A program made the translations under genes and the position numbers. From NCBI RefSeq assembly GCF_014645835.1, contig NZ_BMMM01000016.1, positions 124,001-188,000 of the forward strand: a stretch of DNA of 64,000 nt, in the 5' to 3' direction. Of the stretch, positions 41,959 to 50,473 are shown one piece after another; positions within the stretch are counted from its first letter, which is position 1; every line of letters begins with the position of its first letter. The DNA is from Streptomyces albiflavescens (GTDB lineage: Bacteria; Actinomycetota; Actinomycetes; Streptomycetales; Streptomycetaceae). The notes beneath the pieces are model-generated. The model saw only the letters and a program-made list of their open reading frames with translations, was not told the origin of the DNA and did no database searches.

Positions 41959-42816
41959 TCAGCAGCAACCCGCTCCGGGCAGCGAACGCTTGTTCCGCGC
42001 CTCCTTGTTCCGCGCGGCCAGCAACTCGTCGGCGGGGTAACCGACTTCTTCCAGCGTGAGTCCATGCGGCCGTACGACATGAACGGCCGAATCCCGTACG
42101 CCGGCGGCCAGTACCTTCCCGGGCCAGTCGGACCCGCGATGCCCGTCCCCGACGAACAGCAACGCGCCGATCAGCGAGCGCACCATGTTGTGGCAGAAGG
42201 CGTCGGCGCGGACGGTGGCGGTGATGATCCCGTCGTCGCCGCGCACGAGGCTCAGCTTCTGGAGCGTACGAATGGTCGTCGCGCCCTCACGCTTCTTGCA
42301 GTAGGCGGCGAAGTCATGCTCCCCGACGAGCCGTTGAGCGGCCTCGTTCATGGCATCGAGGTCCAACGGCCAGTCGTGCCAGAGAACATGATTGCGCAGC
42401 AGCGGGTCCACACCGCCGGGGTTGTCGGTGACGCGGTAGGCGTACCGCCGCCAGATCGCCGAGAAGCGCGCGTTGAACCCGTCGGGCGCCTCGGTCAGGG
42501 ACCACACCCGCACGTCCTTCGACAGCCGCCCGGCCAGCCGCTTCAGCAGCTTCTCCTGATGCTCGGCCCACAGCTCCACCGGCAGATCCACGTGCGCCAC
42601 CTGCCCCCGCGCATGCACACCGGCATCGGTCCGCCCGGCCACGGTCAGCTCGTACGTCATCTCCTTCGACCGCGTCACCGTCCGCAGAGCGTCCTCGATC
42701 TCCGCCTGCACGGTCCGCTGCCCCCTGGCCTGCTTGGCCCATCCGGAGAACTCCGTCCCGTCATAGGAAAGGTCCATCCGCACACGCACAAAACCGGGCT
42801 GCACTTCGTCACTCAC
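41959..42816 (-). CDS. truA: tRNA pseudouridine synthase A
   Basis: 285 aa enzyme making pseudouridine 38-40 in tRNA anticodon arms. RVRMDLSYDGTEFSGWAKQA is the N-terminal block and VAGRTDAGVHARGQVAHVDL carries the catalytic Asp. NMVRSLIGALLFVGDG is the C-terminal signature. It follows the rpoA-rplQ unit across a strong terminator. Confidence 0.98.
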   Translation of the reverse strand: MSDEVQPGFVRVRMDLSYDGTEFSGWAKQARGQRTVQAEIEDALRTVTRSKEMTYELTVAGRTDAGVHARGQVAHVDLPVELWAEHQEKLLKRLAGRLSKDVRVWSLTEAPDGFNARFSAIWRRYAYRVTDNPGGVDPLLRNHVLWHDWPLDLDAMNEAAQRLVGEHDFAAYCKKREGATTIRTLQKLSLVRGDDGIITATVRADAFCHNMVRSLIGALLFVGDGHRGSDWPGKVLAAGVRDSAVHVVRPHGLTLEEVGYPADELLAARNKEARNKRSLPGAGCC

Positions 42817-42969
42817 ACCTAGATCCTCTCAACCGCACTCCATCAAGGCCGCGGACAATCGTCGTCATCGCCACAGGCCGCGGACAGACGCCACCGCTGC
42901 TGCGGACAGCCGCCACCAGCCGGCCCCGCGGCCGCGTACGGCACTCGACCCTCGCCGGGGAAACGCGAA

Positions 42970-43001
42970 AGCGGGCCCGCCCCGCAGGGGGCGGACCCGC
43001 T
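42970..43001 (-). terminator. Terminator after rplQ
   Basis: A 14-bp stem with one mismatch (arms 42970-42983 and 42988-43001) and a 4-nt loop begins 17 nt past the rplQ stop. On the minus strand it is followed by TTTCGCGTTT. It is the best rho-independent candidate in the window. Confidence 0.85.
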
Positions 43002-43018
43002 CACCGCAAGGCAGAGCC

Positions 43019-43522
43019 TCAGGCGTCCTTGGACTCGTCGCCCTCGGCAGCAGCCGGAGCCGCGTCCTCGACAACCTCGGCCGGGGCCTCGGTCTTGGCC
43101 TCGGCGTCCTTCGCGGCACGCTTGGTCGCCGCCTCGGCCTCACCGGTGGCCTGCTGGGCCACGGTCAGGGCCTCCACCAGCTCGATGACAGCCATGGGCG
43201 CGTTGTCGCCACGGCGGTTACCGATCTTGGTGATACGGGTGTAACCACCCGGGCGGTTCTCGTAGCGCGGGCCGATCTCGGTGAAGAGCGTGTGCACGAT
43301 GCTCTTGTCCGTGATCACCGAGAGCACCTGACGGCGGTTGTGAAGGTCACCCTTCTTCGCCTTGGTGACCAGACGCTCCGCGTACGGGCGCAGGCGACGG
43401 GCCTTCGCCTCGGTGGTGGTGATGCGGCCGTGCTCGAAGAGCGACTTCGCGAGGTTCGCGAGGAGCAGCTTCTCGTGCGCGGCGCTGCCGCCCAGACGGG
43501 CACCCTTGGTGGGCTTCGGCAT
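43019..43522 (-). CDS. rplQ: 50S ribosomal protein L17
   Basis: 167 aa; the L17 core is residues ~1-120 (MPKPTKGARLGGSAAHEKLL; RPGGYTRITKIGNRRGDNAP). An acidic Ala-rich tail of about 45 residues (EVVEDAAPAAAEGDESKDA) is typical of actinobacterial L17. It follows rpoA after a 171-nt spacer that carries the second dispersed repeat. Confidence 0.98.
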   Translation of the reverse strand: MPKPTKGARLGGSAAHEKLLLANLAKSLFEHGRITTTEAKARRLRPYAERLVTKAKKGDLHNRRQVLSVITDKSIVHTLFTEIGPRYENRPGGYTRITKIGNRRGDNAPMAVIELVEALTVAQQATGEAEAATKRAAKDAEAKTEAPAEVVEDAAPAAAEGDESKDA

Positions 43523-43624
43523 GGTGTTTCTCCTAGGTGTCTGCCCCGGCCGTATCAGGTACCGGGGTCAGTATCCGAGCAGGCGGTCGCCTGTCGGAGA
43601 TCCAGGCTCCCGAAGGGGCCTGGA

Positions 43625-43646
43625 AGGGGCGCGGGGAACTGCGCGA
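43625..43646. repeat. Dispersed intergenic repeat, copy 2
   Basis: Exact 22-bp match to 12884-12905. It lies between rpoA and rplQ, genes that are usually adjacent in one operon. Confidence 0.75.
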
Positions 43647-43693
43647 TCAGCCACAGCGCACCCGCGCCCGGGTACGGACCGGTGGTCCCGAGC

Positions 43694-44716
43694 TCAGTAC
43701 TGCTCGGTCTCCACGAAGCCCGCGTCCGCGTCGTCGTCGGCGCCGAAGGCGTCGGCGGCGGCGGTCGGGTCGAATCCGGGCGGGCTGTCCTTGAGGGCCA
43801 GGCCCATGCCGGCCAGCTTCGCCTTGACCTCGTCGATGGACTTCGCACCGAAGTTGCGGATGTCCAGGAGGTCGGCCTCGGAGCGGGCGACGAGCTCACC
43901 CACGGAGTGGATGCCCTCACGCTTGAGGCAGTTGTAGGAGCGGACCGTGAGCTCCAGCTCCTCGATCGGCAGCGCGAGGTCGGCGGCAAGGGCGGCGTCC
44001 GTGGGGGACGGGCCCATGTCGATGCCCTCGGCGTCGATGTTGAGCTCGCGGGCCAGACCGAACAGCTCGACCAGGGTCTTACCCGCCGACGCCATGGCGT
44101 CACGCGGTCGCATGGCCTGCTTGGTCTCGACGTCGACGATCAGCTTGTCGAAGTCGGTGCGCTGCTCGACACGGGTCGCCTCGACCTTGTACGTGACCTT
44201 CAGCACCGGCGAGTAGATCGAGTCGACCGGGATGCGCCCGATCTCCTGACCGACCTGCTTGTTCTGAACGGCGGAGACGTAGCCGCGACCGCGCTCGACG
44301 GTCAGCTCCATCTCCAGCTTGCCCTTGCCGTTGAGCGTGGCGAGGACGAGGTCGGGGTTGTGCACCTCGACACCGGCCGGCGGCGCAATGTCGGCGGCGG
44401 TGACCAGGCCCGGACCCTGCTTGCGCAGGTACATCACGACAGGCTCGTCGTGCTCCGAGGAGACGACCAGCTGCTTGATGTTGAGGATCAGGTCGGTGAC
44501 GTCCTCCTTGACGCCCGGCACGGTGGTGAACTCGTGCAGGACACCGTCGATACGGATGGACGTGACCGCCGCACCCGGGATCGAGGAGAGGAGCGTACGA
44601 CGCAGGGAGTTGCCGAGGGTGTAGCCGAAGCCCGGCTCCAGCGGCTCGATCACGAACCGGGAGCGGAATTCGTCGACGACCTCTTCGGTCAACGAGGGAC
44701 GCTGAGCGATCAGCAT
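43694..44716 (-). CDS. rpoA: RNA polymerase alpha subunit
   Basis: 340 aa. The N-terminal assembly domain (MLIAQRPSLTEEVVDEFRSR; RFVIEPLEPGFGYTLGNSLR) is joined by a linker to the C-terminal DNA/activator-binding domain (EELELTVRSYNCLKREGIHS; RNFGAKSIDEVKAKLAGMGL). The acidic tail ends FVETEQY. Length is normal. A 142-nt spacer with two stem-loops separates it from rpsK. Confidence 0.99.
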   Translation of the reverse strand: MLIAQRPSLTEEVVDEFRSRFVIEPLEPGFGYTLGNSLRRTLLSSIPGAAVTSIRIDGVLHEFTTVPGVKEDVTDLILNIKQLVVSSEHDEPVVMYLRKQGPGLVTAADIAPPAGVEVHNPDLVLATLNGKGKLEMELTVERGRGYVSAVQNKQVGQEIGRIPVDSIYSPVLKVTYKVEATRVEQRTDFDKLIVDVETKQAMRPRDAMASAGKTLVELFGLARELNIDAEGIDMGPSPTDAALAADLALPIEELELTVRSYNCLKREGIHSVGELVARSEADLLDIRNFGAKSIDEVKAKLAGMGLALKDSPPGFDPTAAADAFGADDDADAGFVETEQY

Positions 44717-44803
44717 GTGTGGATCAGATCCTTCTTTCGTGGACGCCCGCTATTTGACGCCCGACGGAACCGCACCTTTCACAGTGCGGGTATTGCAAGG
44801 GTA

Positions 44804-44837
44804 CGGGCGGCACCGCTCCGAAGAGCCGTACCGCCCG
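44804..44837. other. Stem-loop between rpsK and rpoA
   Basis: Arms 44804-44818 and 44823-44837 pair at 13 of 15 positions around a CGAA loop. A smaller CCGCAC/GTGCGG stem lies about 15 nt closer to rpoA. It may attenuate or process the rpsK-rpoA transcript. Confidence 0.5.
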
Positions 44838-44858
44838 AAACCTCAAGACAACCGAGCC

Positions 44859-45263
44859 TCAGACGCGGCGGCGCTTGGGCGGACGGCAGCCGTTGTGCGG
44901 GGTGGGGGTGACGTCCTGGATGGAGCCGACCTCGAGGCCCGTGGCCTGGAGGGAGCGGATCGCGGTCTCGCGACCGGAGCCCGGGCCCTTCACGAAGACG
45001 TCAACCTTGCGCATGCCGTGCTCCTGCGCGCGGCGGGCGGCCGACTCGGCGGCCATCTGCGCGGCGAAGGGGGTGGACTTGCGCGAGCCCTTGAAGCCGA
45101 CGTGGCCGGCGGAGGCCCAGGAGATCACGTTGCCCGAGGGGTCCGTGATCGAGACGATCGTGTTGTTGAACGTGCTCTTGATGTGAGCGTGCCCGTGAGC
45201 GACGTTCTTCTTTTCCTTGCGGCGCACCTTCTTGGCAGCGCCCTGACGACCCTTGGGGGGCAT
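44859..45263 (-). CDS. rpsK: 30S ribosomal protein S11
   Basis: 134 aa; basic N-terminus KGRQGAAKKVRRKEKKNVAH, S11 core HIKSTFNNTIVSITDPSGNV, and end GCRPPKRRRV. It is 98 nt downstream of rpsM. Confidence 0.99.
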   Translation of the reverse strand: MPPKGRQGAAKKVRRKEKKNVAHGHAHIKSTFNNTIVSITDPSGNVISWASAGHVGFKGSRKSTPFAAQMAAESAARRAQEHGMRKVDVFVKGPGSGRETAIRSLQATGLEVGSIQDVTPTPHNGCRPPKRRRV

Positions 45264-45361
45264 CTATTACTCCTACGGGGAGGTGGTCGGTCCTACAGCG
45301 AAGACCGCTGGTATGCGGCGCTCCGGGGCAGACCCGGAAAATCCGCAGCGTCCGCTGAGGA

Positions 45362-45742
45362 CTACTTCTTGCCCGGCTTCTTCTTACCGGCGATGGCGCG
45401 ACGCGGGCCCTTGCGGGTACGAGCGTTCGTGCTGGTGCGCTGACCGTGGACGGGCAGGCCACGGCGGTGACGCAGACCCTGGTAGCAGCCGATCTCGATC
45501 TTGCGGCGAATGTCGCCCTGGATCTCGCGACGGAGGTCACCCTCGGTCTTGAGGTTGGCGTCCACGTACTCGCGGATCTTGACCAGCTCCTCCTCGGAGA
45601 GGTCACGAACACGGGTGTTCGGGTTCACACCGGTCTCGGCCAGCGTCTGCTGGGAAAGGGTCCGGCCGATGCCGAACACGTAGGTGAGGGCGACCTCCAC
45701 ACGCTTGTCGCGCGGGATGTCAACACCGGAAACGCGTGCCAT
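45362..45742 (-). CDS. rpsM: 30S ribosomal protein S13
   Basis: 126 aa; MARVSGVDIPRDKRVEVALT start, GCYQGLRHRRGLPVHGQRTS core, and a Lys-rich C-terminal tail (KKKPGKK) that reaches the tRNAs. Order rpmJ-rpsM-rpsK-rpoA-rplQ is that of the alpha operon. Confidence 0.99.
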   Translation of the reverse strand: MARVSGVDIPRDKRVEVALTYVFGIGRTLSQQTLAETGVNPNTRVRDLSEEELVKIREYVDANLKTEGDLRREIQGDIRRKIEIGCYQGLRHRRGLPVHGQRTSTNARTRKGPRRAIAGKKKPGKK

Positions 45743-45958
45743 TCAATGGCTCCAGTTGTCGTTCGGAGGTCTTCCGCAGAACCGAATCCCGCCCGCCGTC
45801 CTCTTCTCTCCTGAAGATCGAAGATTCGGTACGAACCGGGTCCCCGGCCTCCGACCGGGGGTGTCAGGTCTGATGAGACTCAGCCCTGGATTCTGCGTAT
45901 GAACATGTACTGCTTGCGTCGCGCGAATTTCTGCGGGTGCAGAAGGTTCGGTCGTGCG

Positions 45959-46072
45959 TCAGCCCTGGCGCTGCTTGTGGCGCGGGTTTTCGCAGATGAC
46001 CATGACCCGGCCGTGACGGCGGATCACCCTGCACTTGTCGCAGATCTTCTTGACGCTCGGCTTGACCTTCAT
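45959..46072 (-). CDS. rpmJ: 50S ribosomal protein L36
   Basis: 37 aa, MKVKPSVKKICDKCRVIRRH then GRVMVICENPRHKQRQG. The zinc-binding C+ form keeps three Cys and one His. It lies 71 nt after infA. Confidence 0.98.
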   Translation of the reverse strand: MKVKPSVKKICDKCRVIRRHGRVMVICENPRHKQRQG

Positions 46073-46143
46073 TAGGTGAGGTTCTCCGGGTCAGTGCCAC
46101 CCCCCGCGTCCCGGAAACCGGGAGCACGGAGCAAAGGCAAGAT

Positions 46144-46365
46144 CTACTTGTACCGGTAGACGATCCGGCCACGCGTCAGGTCGTACGGAGACAACTCCAC
46201 CACGACCCGGTCGTCAGGGAGGATGCGGATGTAGTGCATACGCATCTTGCCGCTGATGTGTGCCAGGACCTGGTGGCCGTTCTGGAGCTCGACCTTGAAC
46301 ATGGCGTTCGGAAGAGACTCGACGACAGTGCCCTCGATCTCGATGGCACCTTGCTTCTTGGCCAC
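46144..46365 (-). CDS. infA: Translation initiation factor IF-1
   Basis: 73 aa S1/OB-fold protein from a GTG start (VAKKQGAIEIEGTVVESLPN) ending VELSPYDLTRGRIVYRYK. The GTG is preceded by GAAGGGCGAAG; a further 22 in-frame codons upstream are not conserved-looking and were left out. Confidence 0.98.
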   Translation of the reverse strand: MAKKQGAIEIEGTVVESLPNAMFKVELQNGHQVLAHISGKMRMHYIRILPDDRVVVELSPYDLTRGRIVYRYK

Positions 46366-46446
46366 GCTTCGCCCTTCGAATCGACTACCTTGATCGACTC
46401 CGCACGAGCGCATGCAGACATGCGGGTGCACGAGAGCCGACGAGTC

Positions 46447-46476
46447 AGTCTACGTCAGCGCACCCCGAAAGACGAA
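46447..46476 (-). promoter_or_regulatory. Promoter of infA-rpmJ-rpsM unit
   Basis: On the minus strand TTCGTC (46471-46476) and TAGACT (46447-46452) are 18 nt apart. They lie about 80 nt before the infA GTG and beyond the map stop region. Confidence 0.5.
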
Positions 46477-46587
46477 TTCTCCCGGTCCTCTTCGCCACTC
46501 ATGACGATGCCCCACCCATCGACGCGATATGCGCGATGGACGGGGCGGGCTGCCCACCGGGTCGGCCAGCTGTGATCGTCACATACG

Positions 46588-47427
46588 TCAGTGCGCCAGA
46601 GGATCGGGGGCCGCGGTGACCCCGTACTCGGCGAGCTTCGCCCTGCCGCCGTCCGGAGCCGTCAGCACCAGCGGGCCCTGTTCGGTCAGCGCGACCGAGT
46701 GCTCCCAGTGGGAGGACCAGGTGCCGTCCGTCGTGATGACCGTCCAGTCGTCCTCGAGGACCTCGGTCTTCGGGGTGCCCAGGGACACCATCGGCTCGAT
46801 GGCCAGGCAGAAGCCGGGAACCAGCTTGGGCCCCTTGCCCCGCTTGCGCTCCACGTAGTTCAGCAGATGCGGGTCCATGTGCATCTCGGTGCCGATGCCG
46901 TGGCCGCCGTAGTCCTCGACGATCCCGTAGCGGCCGCCGCCGGGCTTCGGCTGACGGCGGATGTACGTCTCGATGGCACGGGAGACGTCGACCAGACGGC
47001 TGCCCTGCTTCATCGCGGCGATGCCGGCCCACATCGACTCCTCGGTCACCCGCGAGAGCTCGATCAGCTCCGGGGCGTGACCGGAGCCCACGAACGCCGT
47101 GTACGCCGCGTCCCCGTGCCAGCCGTCCACGATGGCGCCGCAGTCGATGGAGATGATGTCGCCGTCCTTCAGGACGACCTCGTCGCTCGGGATGCCGTGG
47201 ACGACGACCTCGTTGGGCGAGGTGCAGATGGTCGCCGGGAAACCGCCGTACCCGAGGAAGTTCGACTTCGCCCCGTGCTCGGCGAGCACCTTGCGGGCGA
47301 CCTCGTCCAGGTCCTTGGTCGTGGCACCGGGCACGGCCGCCTCACGCGTGGCCGCATGGATGGCGGCGACGACCAGTCCCGCCTCGCGCATCTTGGCGAT
47401 CTGCTCGGGGGTCTTGATCTGCACCAT
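46588..47427 (-). CDS. map: Methionine aminopeptidase, type I
   Basis: 279 aa metalloprotease removing N-terminal Met. Metal ligands are visible in ISIDCGAIVDGWHGDAAYTA (two Asp), GHGIGTEMHMDP (His) and the Glu residues of LAIEPMVSLG and SSHWEHSVALTEQGP. The frame is open far upstream, but the ATG at 47427 gives the usual start (VQIKTPEQIAKMREAGLVVA). A hairpin separates it from adk. Confidence 0.97.
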   Translation of the reverse strand: MVQIKTPEQIAKMREAGLVVAAIHAATREAAVPGATTKDLDEVARKVLAEHGAKSNFLGYGGFPATICTSPNEVVVHGIPSDEVVLKDGDIISIDCGAIVDGWHGDAAYTAFVGSGHAPELIELSRVTEESMWAGIAAMKQGSRLVDVSRAIETYIRRQPKPGGGRYGIVEDYGGHGIGTEMHMDPHLLNYVERKRGKGPKLVPGFCLAIEPMVSLGTPKTEVLEDDWTVITTDGTWSSHWEHSVALTEQGPLVLTAPDGGRAKLAEYGVTAAPDPLAH

Positions 47428-47565
47428 GGCGGCTGCGGCCTTTCTGGACCGGAGAGGACGGACTTCTCCAACGATACGGGGGACGACACCGGCCCCGCGG
47501 CGCTGGACGGACACGCGGTCACGGGCGAGGGTGGCGGCACGGGCGGAGGGACCCGGCTCACACTT

Positions 47566-47598
47566 CGGCCGCGGCACCCTCCCTGGGTGCCGCGGCCG
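47566..47598 (-). terminator. Terminator after adk
   Basis: Perfect 14-bp inverted repeat (CGGCCGCGGCACCC / GGGTGCCGCGGCCG) with a 5-nt loop, 20 nt past the adk stop. It probably ends the secY-adk unit before map. Confidence 0.75.
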
Positions 47599-47618
47599 GA
47601 GCGACGTACAGCTACCGC

Positions 47619-48275
47619 TTACGCGGCCTGGCGCGACAGTGCCTCCATGGCGCGCGCCGTGACCTCTTCCACCTTGCCGAGTGCCGAGATCGTGACGACC
47701 AGGCCCTGGACCTTGTAGTAGTCGATGATCGGCTCGGTCTGCGTGTGGTAGACCTCCAGGCGCTTGCGGACGGTCTCCTCGGAGTCGTCGTCGCGCTGGT
47801 ACAGCTCGCCGGCGCAGACGTCGCAGACGCCCTGCTTCTTCGGCGCCTTGTAGGCGACGTGGAAGACGTGCGACGAGTCGTTGCGGCAGATGCGGCGGCC
47901 CGCGATGCGCCGGACCACCTCGTCCTCGGGGACCTCCAGGTCCAGGACCGCGTCCAGCTTCATGTCCTCGGCCTGCAGCATCTGGTCGAGCGCCTCGGCC
48001 TGCGAGACGTTCCGCGGGAAGCCGTCGAGGAGGAAGCCGTGCTCCGCGTCGGGCTGCTCCATGCGGTCCTTGGCCATCGCGATGGTGACCTCGTCCGGAA
48101 CCAGCTCGCCCTTGTCCATGTAGGACTTCGCGAGTTTGCCGAGCTCCGTCTGCTGGCTGATGTTGGCGCGGAACAGGTCGCCCGTGGAGATGTGCGGGAT
48201 CGACAGGTTCTTGGCGAGGAACGCGGCCTGCGTTCCCTTGCCGGCACCGGGCGGCCCGACGAGGACGATTCGCAT
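47619..48275 (-). CDS. adk: Adenylate kinase
   Basis: 218 aa, interconverts ATP+AMP and 2 ADP. P-loop GPPGAGKGTQAAFLAKNL at the N-terminus; AMP-binding FLLDGFPRNVSQAEALD. The long LID (RRICRNDSSHVFHVAYKAP and CDVCAGELYQRDDD) contains cysteines of the zinc-binding type. The ATG shares one base with the secY stop. Confidence 0.98.
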   Translation of the reverse strand: MRIVLVGPPGAGKGTQAAFLAKNLSIPHISTGDLFRANISQQTELGKLAKSYMDKGELVPDEVTIAMAKDRMEQPDAEHGFLLDGFPRNVSQAEALDQMLQAEDMKLDAVLDLEVPEDEVVRRIAGRRICRNDSSHVFHVAYKAPKKQGVCDVCAGELYQRDDDSEETVRKRLEVYHTQTEPIIDYYKVQGLVVTISALGKVEEVTARAMEALSRQAA

Positions 48276-49588
48276 CAGCGGAGGAACCCTTCATAATTGC
48301 GCTGCTGGAGCTGGCTCTCGATCTGCTTCACCGTCTCGAGCCCGACACCCACGATGATCAGGATGCTCGTGCCACCGAACGGGAAGTTCTGGTTTGCCCC
48401 GAAACCAACCAACGCCATCGTCGGCACGAGAGCGATCAGGCCCAGATACAGCGAACCCGGCCAGGTGATCCGGTTGAGTACGTAGCTCAGGTACTCAGCG
48501 GTCGGTCGGCCAGCCCGGATGCCCGGGATGAAGCCACCATACTTCTTCATATTGTCGGCGACTTCCTCGGGGTTGAAGGAGATCGCCACGTAGAAGAAGG
48601 CGAAGAAGACGATCAGCAGGAAGTACGTGGTGATGTAGATCGGGTGATCGCCCTTGGTCAGGTTGTTGCTGACCCAGGTCTTCCAGCCCGAGTTGCCCCC
48701 CGCGAACTGGGCCACAAGGCTCGGGATGTAGAGCAGCGAAGAGGCGAAAATCACGGGGATGACACCCGCCTGGTTCACCTTCAGCGGGATGTACGTGGAC
48801 GTTCCGCCGTACGCCCGGCGACCGATCATGCGCTTCGCGTACTGGACCGGGATCCGTCGCTGAGCCTGCTCGACGAACACGACCAGGCCGACCATGCACA
48901 GACCCACCGCGATCACGGTGCCGAACTCGATCCAGCCGTCGGCCAGCTTGCCCTGCAGCTTGACCGTCCACAGCGCGCTCGGGAAGGTCGCGGCGATCGA
49001 GATGAACATCAGGATCGACATGCCGTTGCCGATGCCGCGGTCCGTGATGAGCTCGCCGAGCCACATGACGACACAGGTACCGGCCGTCATCGTGATGACC
49101 ATGGTCATGGTGGCGAAGATCGACTGGTCGGGCACGATCTGGTTCGCCACGGGGCAGCCCTGGAAGAGCGCGCCGCTGCGAGCGGTGGCCACCAGGCCCG
49201 TGCCCTGCAGAACGGCGAGTGCCACCGTGAGGTAACGGGTGTACTGCGTGATCTTCGCCGTACCGGCCTGCCCCTCCTTCTTGAGGGCTTCCAGTCGCGG
49301 GATGACCACGGTCAGCAGCTGGAGAATGATGCTCGCCGTGATGTACGGCATGATGCCGAGCGCGAAGACAGTGATCTGGAGCAGCGCGCCACCGCTGAAC
49401 ATGTTGATCAGACTGAACAGGCCGCGGTTCGAGCTGGCCACATCCATACAGGTCTGGACGGACTTGTAGTCGACGCCCGGGATCGGGATGTGCGTACCGA
49501 CCCGGAACACCACGATGATGCCGAGCGTGAAGAGCAGCTTCTTGCGCAGGTCGGGCGTCCTGAACGCCCGGGCGAACGCGGTGAGCAC
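48275..49588 (-). CDS. secY: Protein translocase channel subunit SecY
   Basis: 437 aa, ten membrane segments, channel of the Sec translocon. FRVGTHIPIPGVDYKSV near the N-terminus, the plug region LINMFSGGALLQITVFALGI and KKYGGFIPGIRAGRPTAEYL are diagnostic. GTG start with GGAGG upstream. It is separated from rplO by 244 nt containing a strong hairpin, so it should have its own promoter (TTCCAA-18-TAAGGT on the minus strand is one candidate). Confidence 0.98.
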   Translation of the reverse strand: MLTAFARAFRTPDLRKKLLFTLGIIVVFRVGTHIPIPGVDYKSVQTCMDVASSNRGLFSLINMFSGGALLQITVFALGIMPYITASIILQLLTVVIPRLEALKKEGQAGTAKITQYTRYLTVALAVLQGTGLVATARSGALFQGCPVANQIVPDQSIFATMTMVITMTAGTCVVMWLGELITDRGIGNGMSILMFISIAATFPSALWTVKLQGKLADGWIEFGTVIAVGLCMVGLVVFVEQAQRRIPVQYAKRMIGRRAYGGTSTYIPLKVNQAGVIPVIFASSLLYIPSLVAQFAGGNSGWKTWVSNNLTKGDHPIYITTYFLLIVFFAFFYVAISFNPEEVADNMKKYGGFIPGIRAGRPTAEYLSYVLNRITWPGSLYLGLIALVPTMALVGFGANQNFPFGGTSILIIVGVGLETVKQIESQLQQRNYEGFLR

Positions 49589-49763
49589 GGTGCCTCCTGC
49601 GACCCCCGCGCTACTGCGTCAGAGGTGACGGTCTTGAGGTTCGACGGATGACTGACAGCTAACCAACAATCAAATGCCGTCCGGAGTTCCCATGAGGCCC
49701 ACCGGACGAAAATTTGCAGTGCAGGCCACCTTACCGGCGACACTGCCCCCCTTGGAACGACCA

Positions 49764-49797
49764 ACCGGGGATGCCCCAATTGTGGGGCATCCCCGGT
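49764..49797 (-). terminator. Terminator after rplO (end of spc operon)
   Basis: Perfect 15-bp inverted repeat ACCGGGGATGCCCCA / TGGGGCATCCCCGGT with a 4-nt loop, 35 nt past the rplO stop. There is no clear T-run. Confidence 0.75.
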
Positions 49798-49832
49798 CGG
49801 GATCGCTCAAGTCATCGAGACGCCTGATGAGA

Positions 49833-50288
49833 TCAGACGAGCTCGGTGACGGTACCGCCGGCGGCGGTGATCTTCTCCTTGGCGGAGCCGGAGACGGCGT
49901 CGACCGTCACCTGCAGCGCCACGGAGATCTCGCCCTGGCCGAGGACCTTGACGAGGCTGTTCTTGCGAACGGCACCCTTGGCGACGAGACCCTCGACGGT
50001 GACCTCGCCACCCTCCGGGTACAGCGCGCCCAGCTTGTCGAGGTTCACGACCTGGAACTCGGTCTTGAACGGGTTGCGGAAGCCCTTCAGCTTCGGGAGA
50101 CGCATGTGGAGGGGCATCTGGCCACCCTCGAAGCGCTCCGGAACCTGGTAACGGGCCTTCGTGCCCTTGGTACCACGACCAGCCGTCTTACCCTTCGACG
50201 CCTCACCACGACCCACACGGGTCTTGGCGGTCTTGGCGCCCGGGGCGGGACGGAGGTTGTGGATCTTGAGCGGGTTGTTCTCCGCCAT
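49833..50288 (-). CDS. rplO: 50S ribosomal protein L15
   Basis: 151 aa; KIHNLRPAPGAKTAKTRVGR then GEASKGKTAGRGTKGTKAR core. Last gene of the spc operon here, 2 nt after rpmD. Confidence 0.99.
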   Translation of the reverse strand: MAENNPLKIHNLRPAPGAKTAKTRVGRGEASKGKTAGRGTKGTKARYQVPERFEGGQMPLHMRLPKLKGFRNPFKTEFQVVNLDKLGALYPEGGEVTVEGLVAKGAVRKNSLVKVLGQGEISVALQVTVDAVSGSAKEKITAAGGTVTELV

Positions 50289-50290
50289 GA

Positions 50291-50473
50291 TCAGTCGACC
50301 TCCTCGACCGTCACGAGGTGGCGGACATGGCGCACCATGCCGCGGAACTCGGGGCGGTCCTCCTTGACGACCTGCGTGTTGATGCCCTTGAGACCAAGGG
50401 AGCGCAGAGTGTCACGGTGGTTCTGCTTGCTACCGATGTACGACTTCACCTGCGTGATCTTGAGCTGCGCCAT
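50291..50473 (-). CDS. rpmD: 50S ribosomal protein L30
   Basis: 60 aa, MAQLKITQVKSYIGSKQNHR then DTLRSLGLKGINTQVVKED. Its ATG shares one base with the rpsE stop (TAATG). Confidence 0.98.
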   Translation of the reverse strand: MAQLKITQVKSYIGSKQNHRDTLRSLGLKGINTQVVKEDRPEFRGMVRHVRHLVTVEEVD

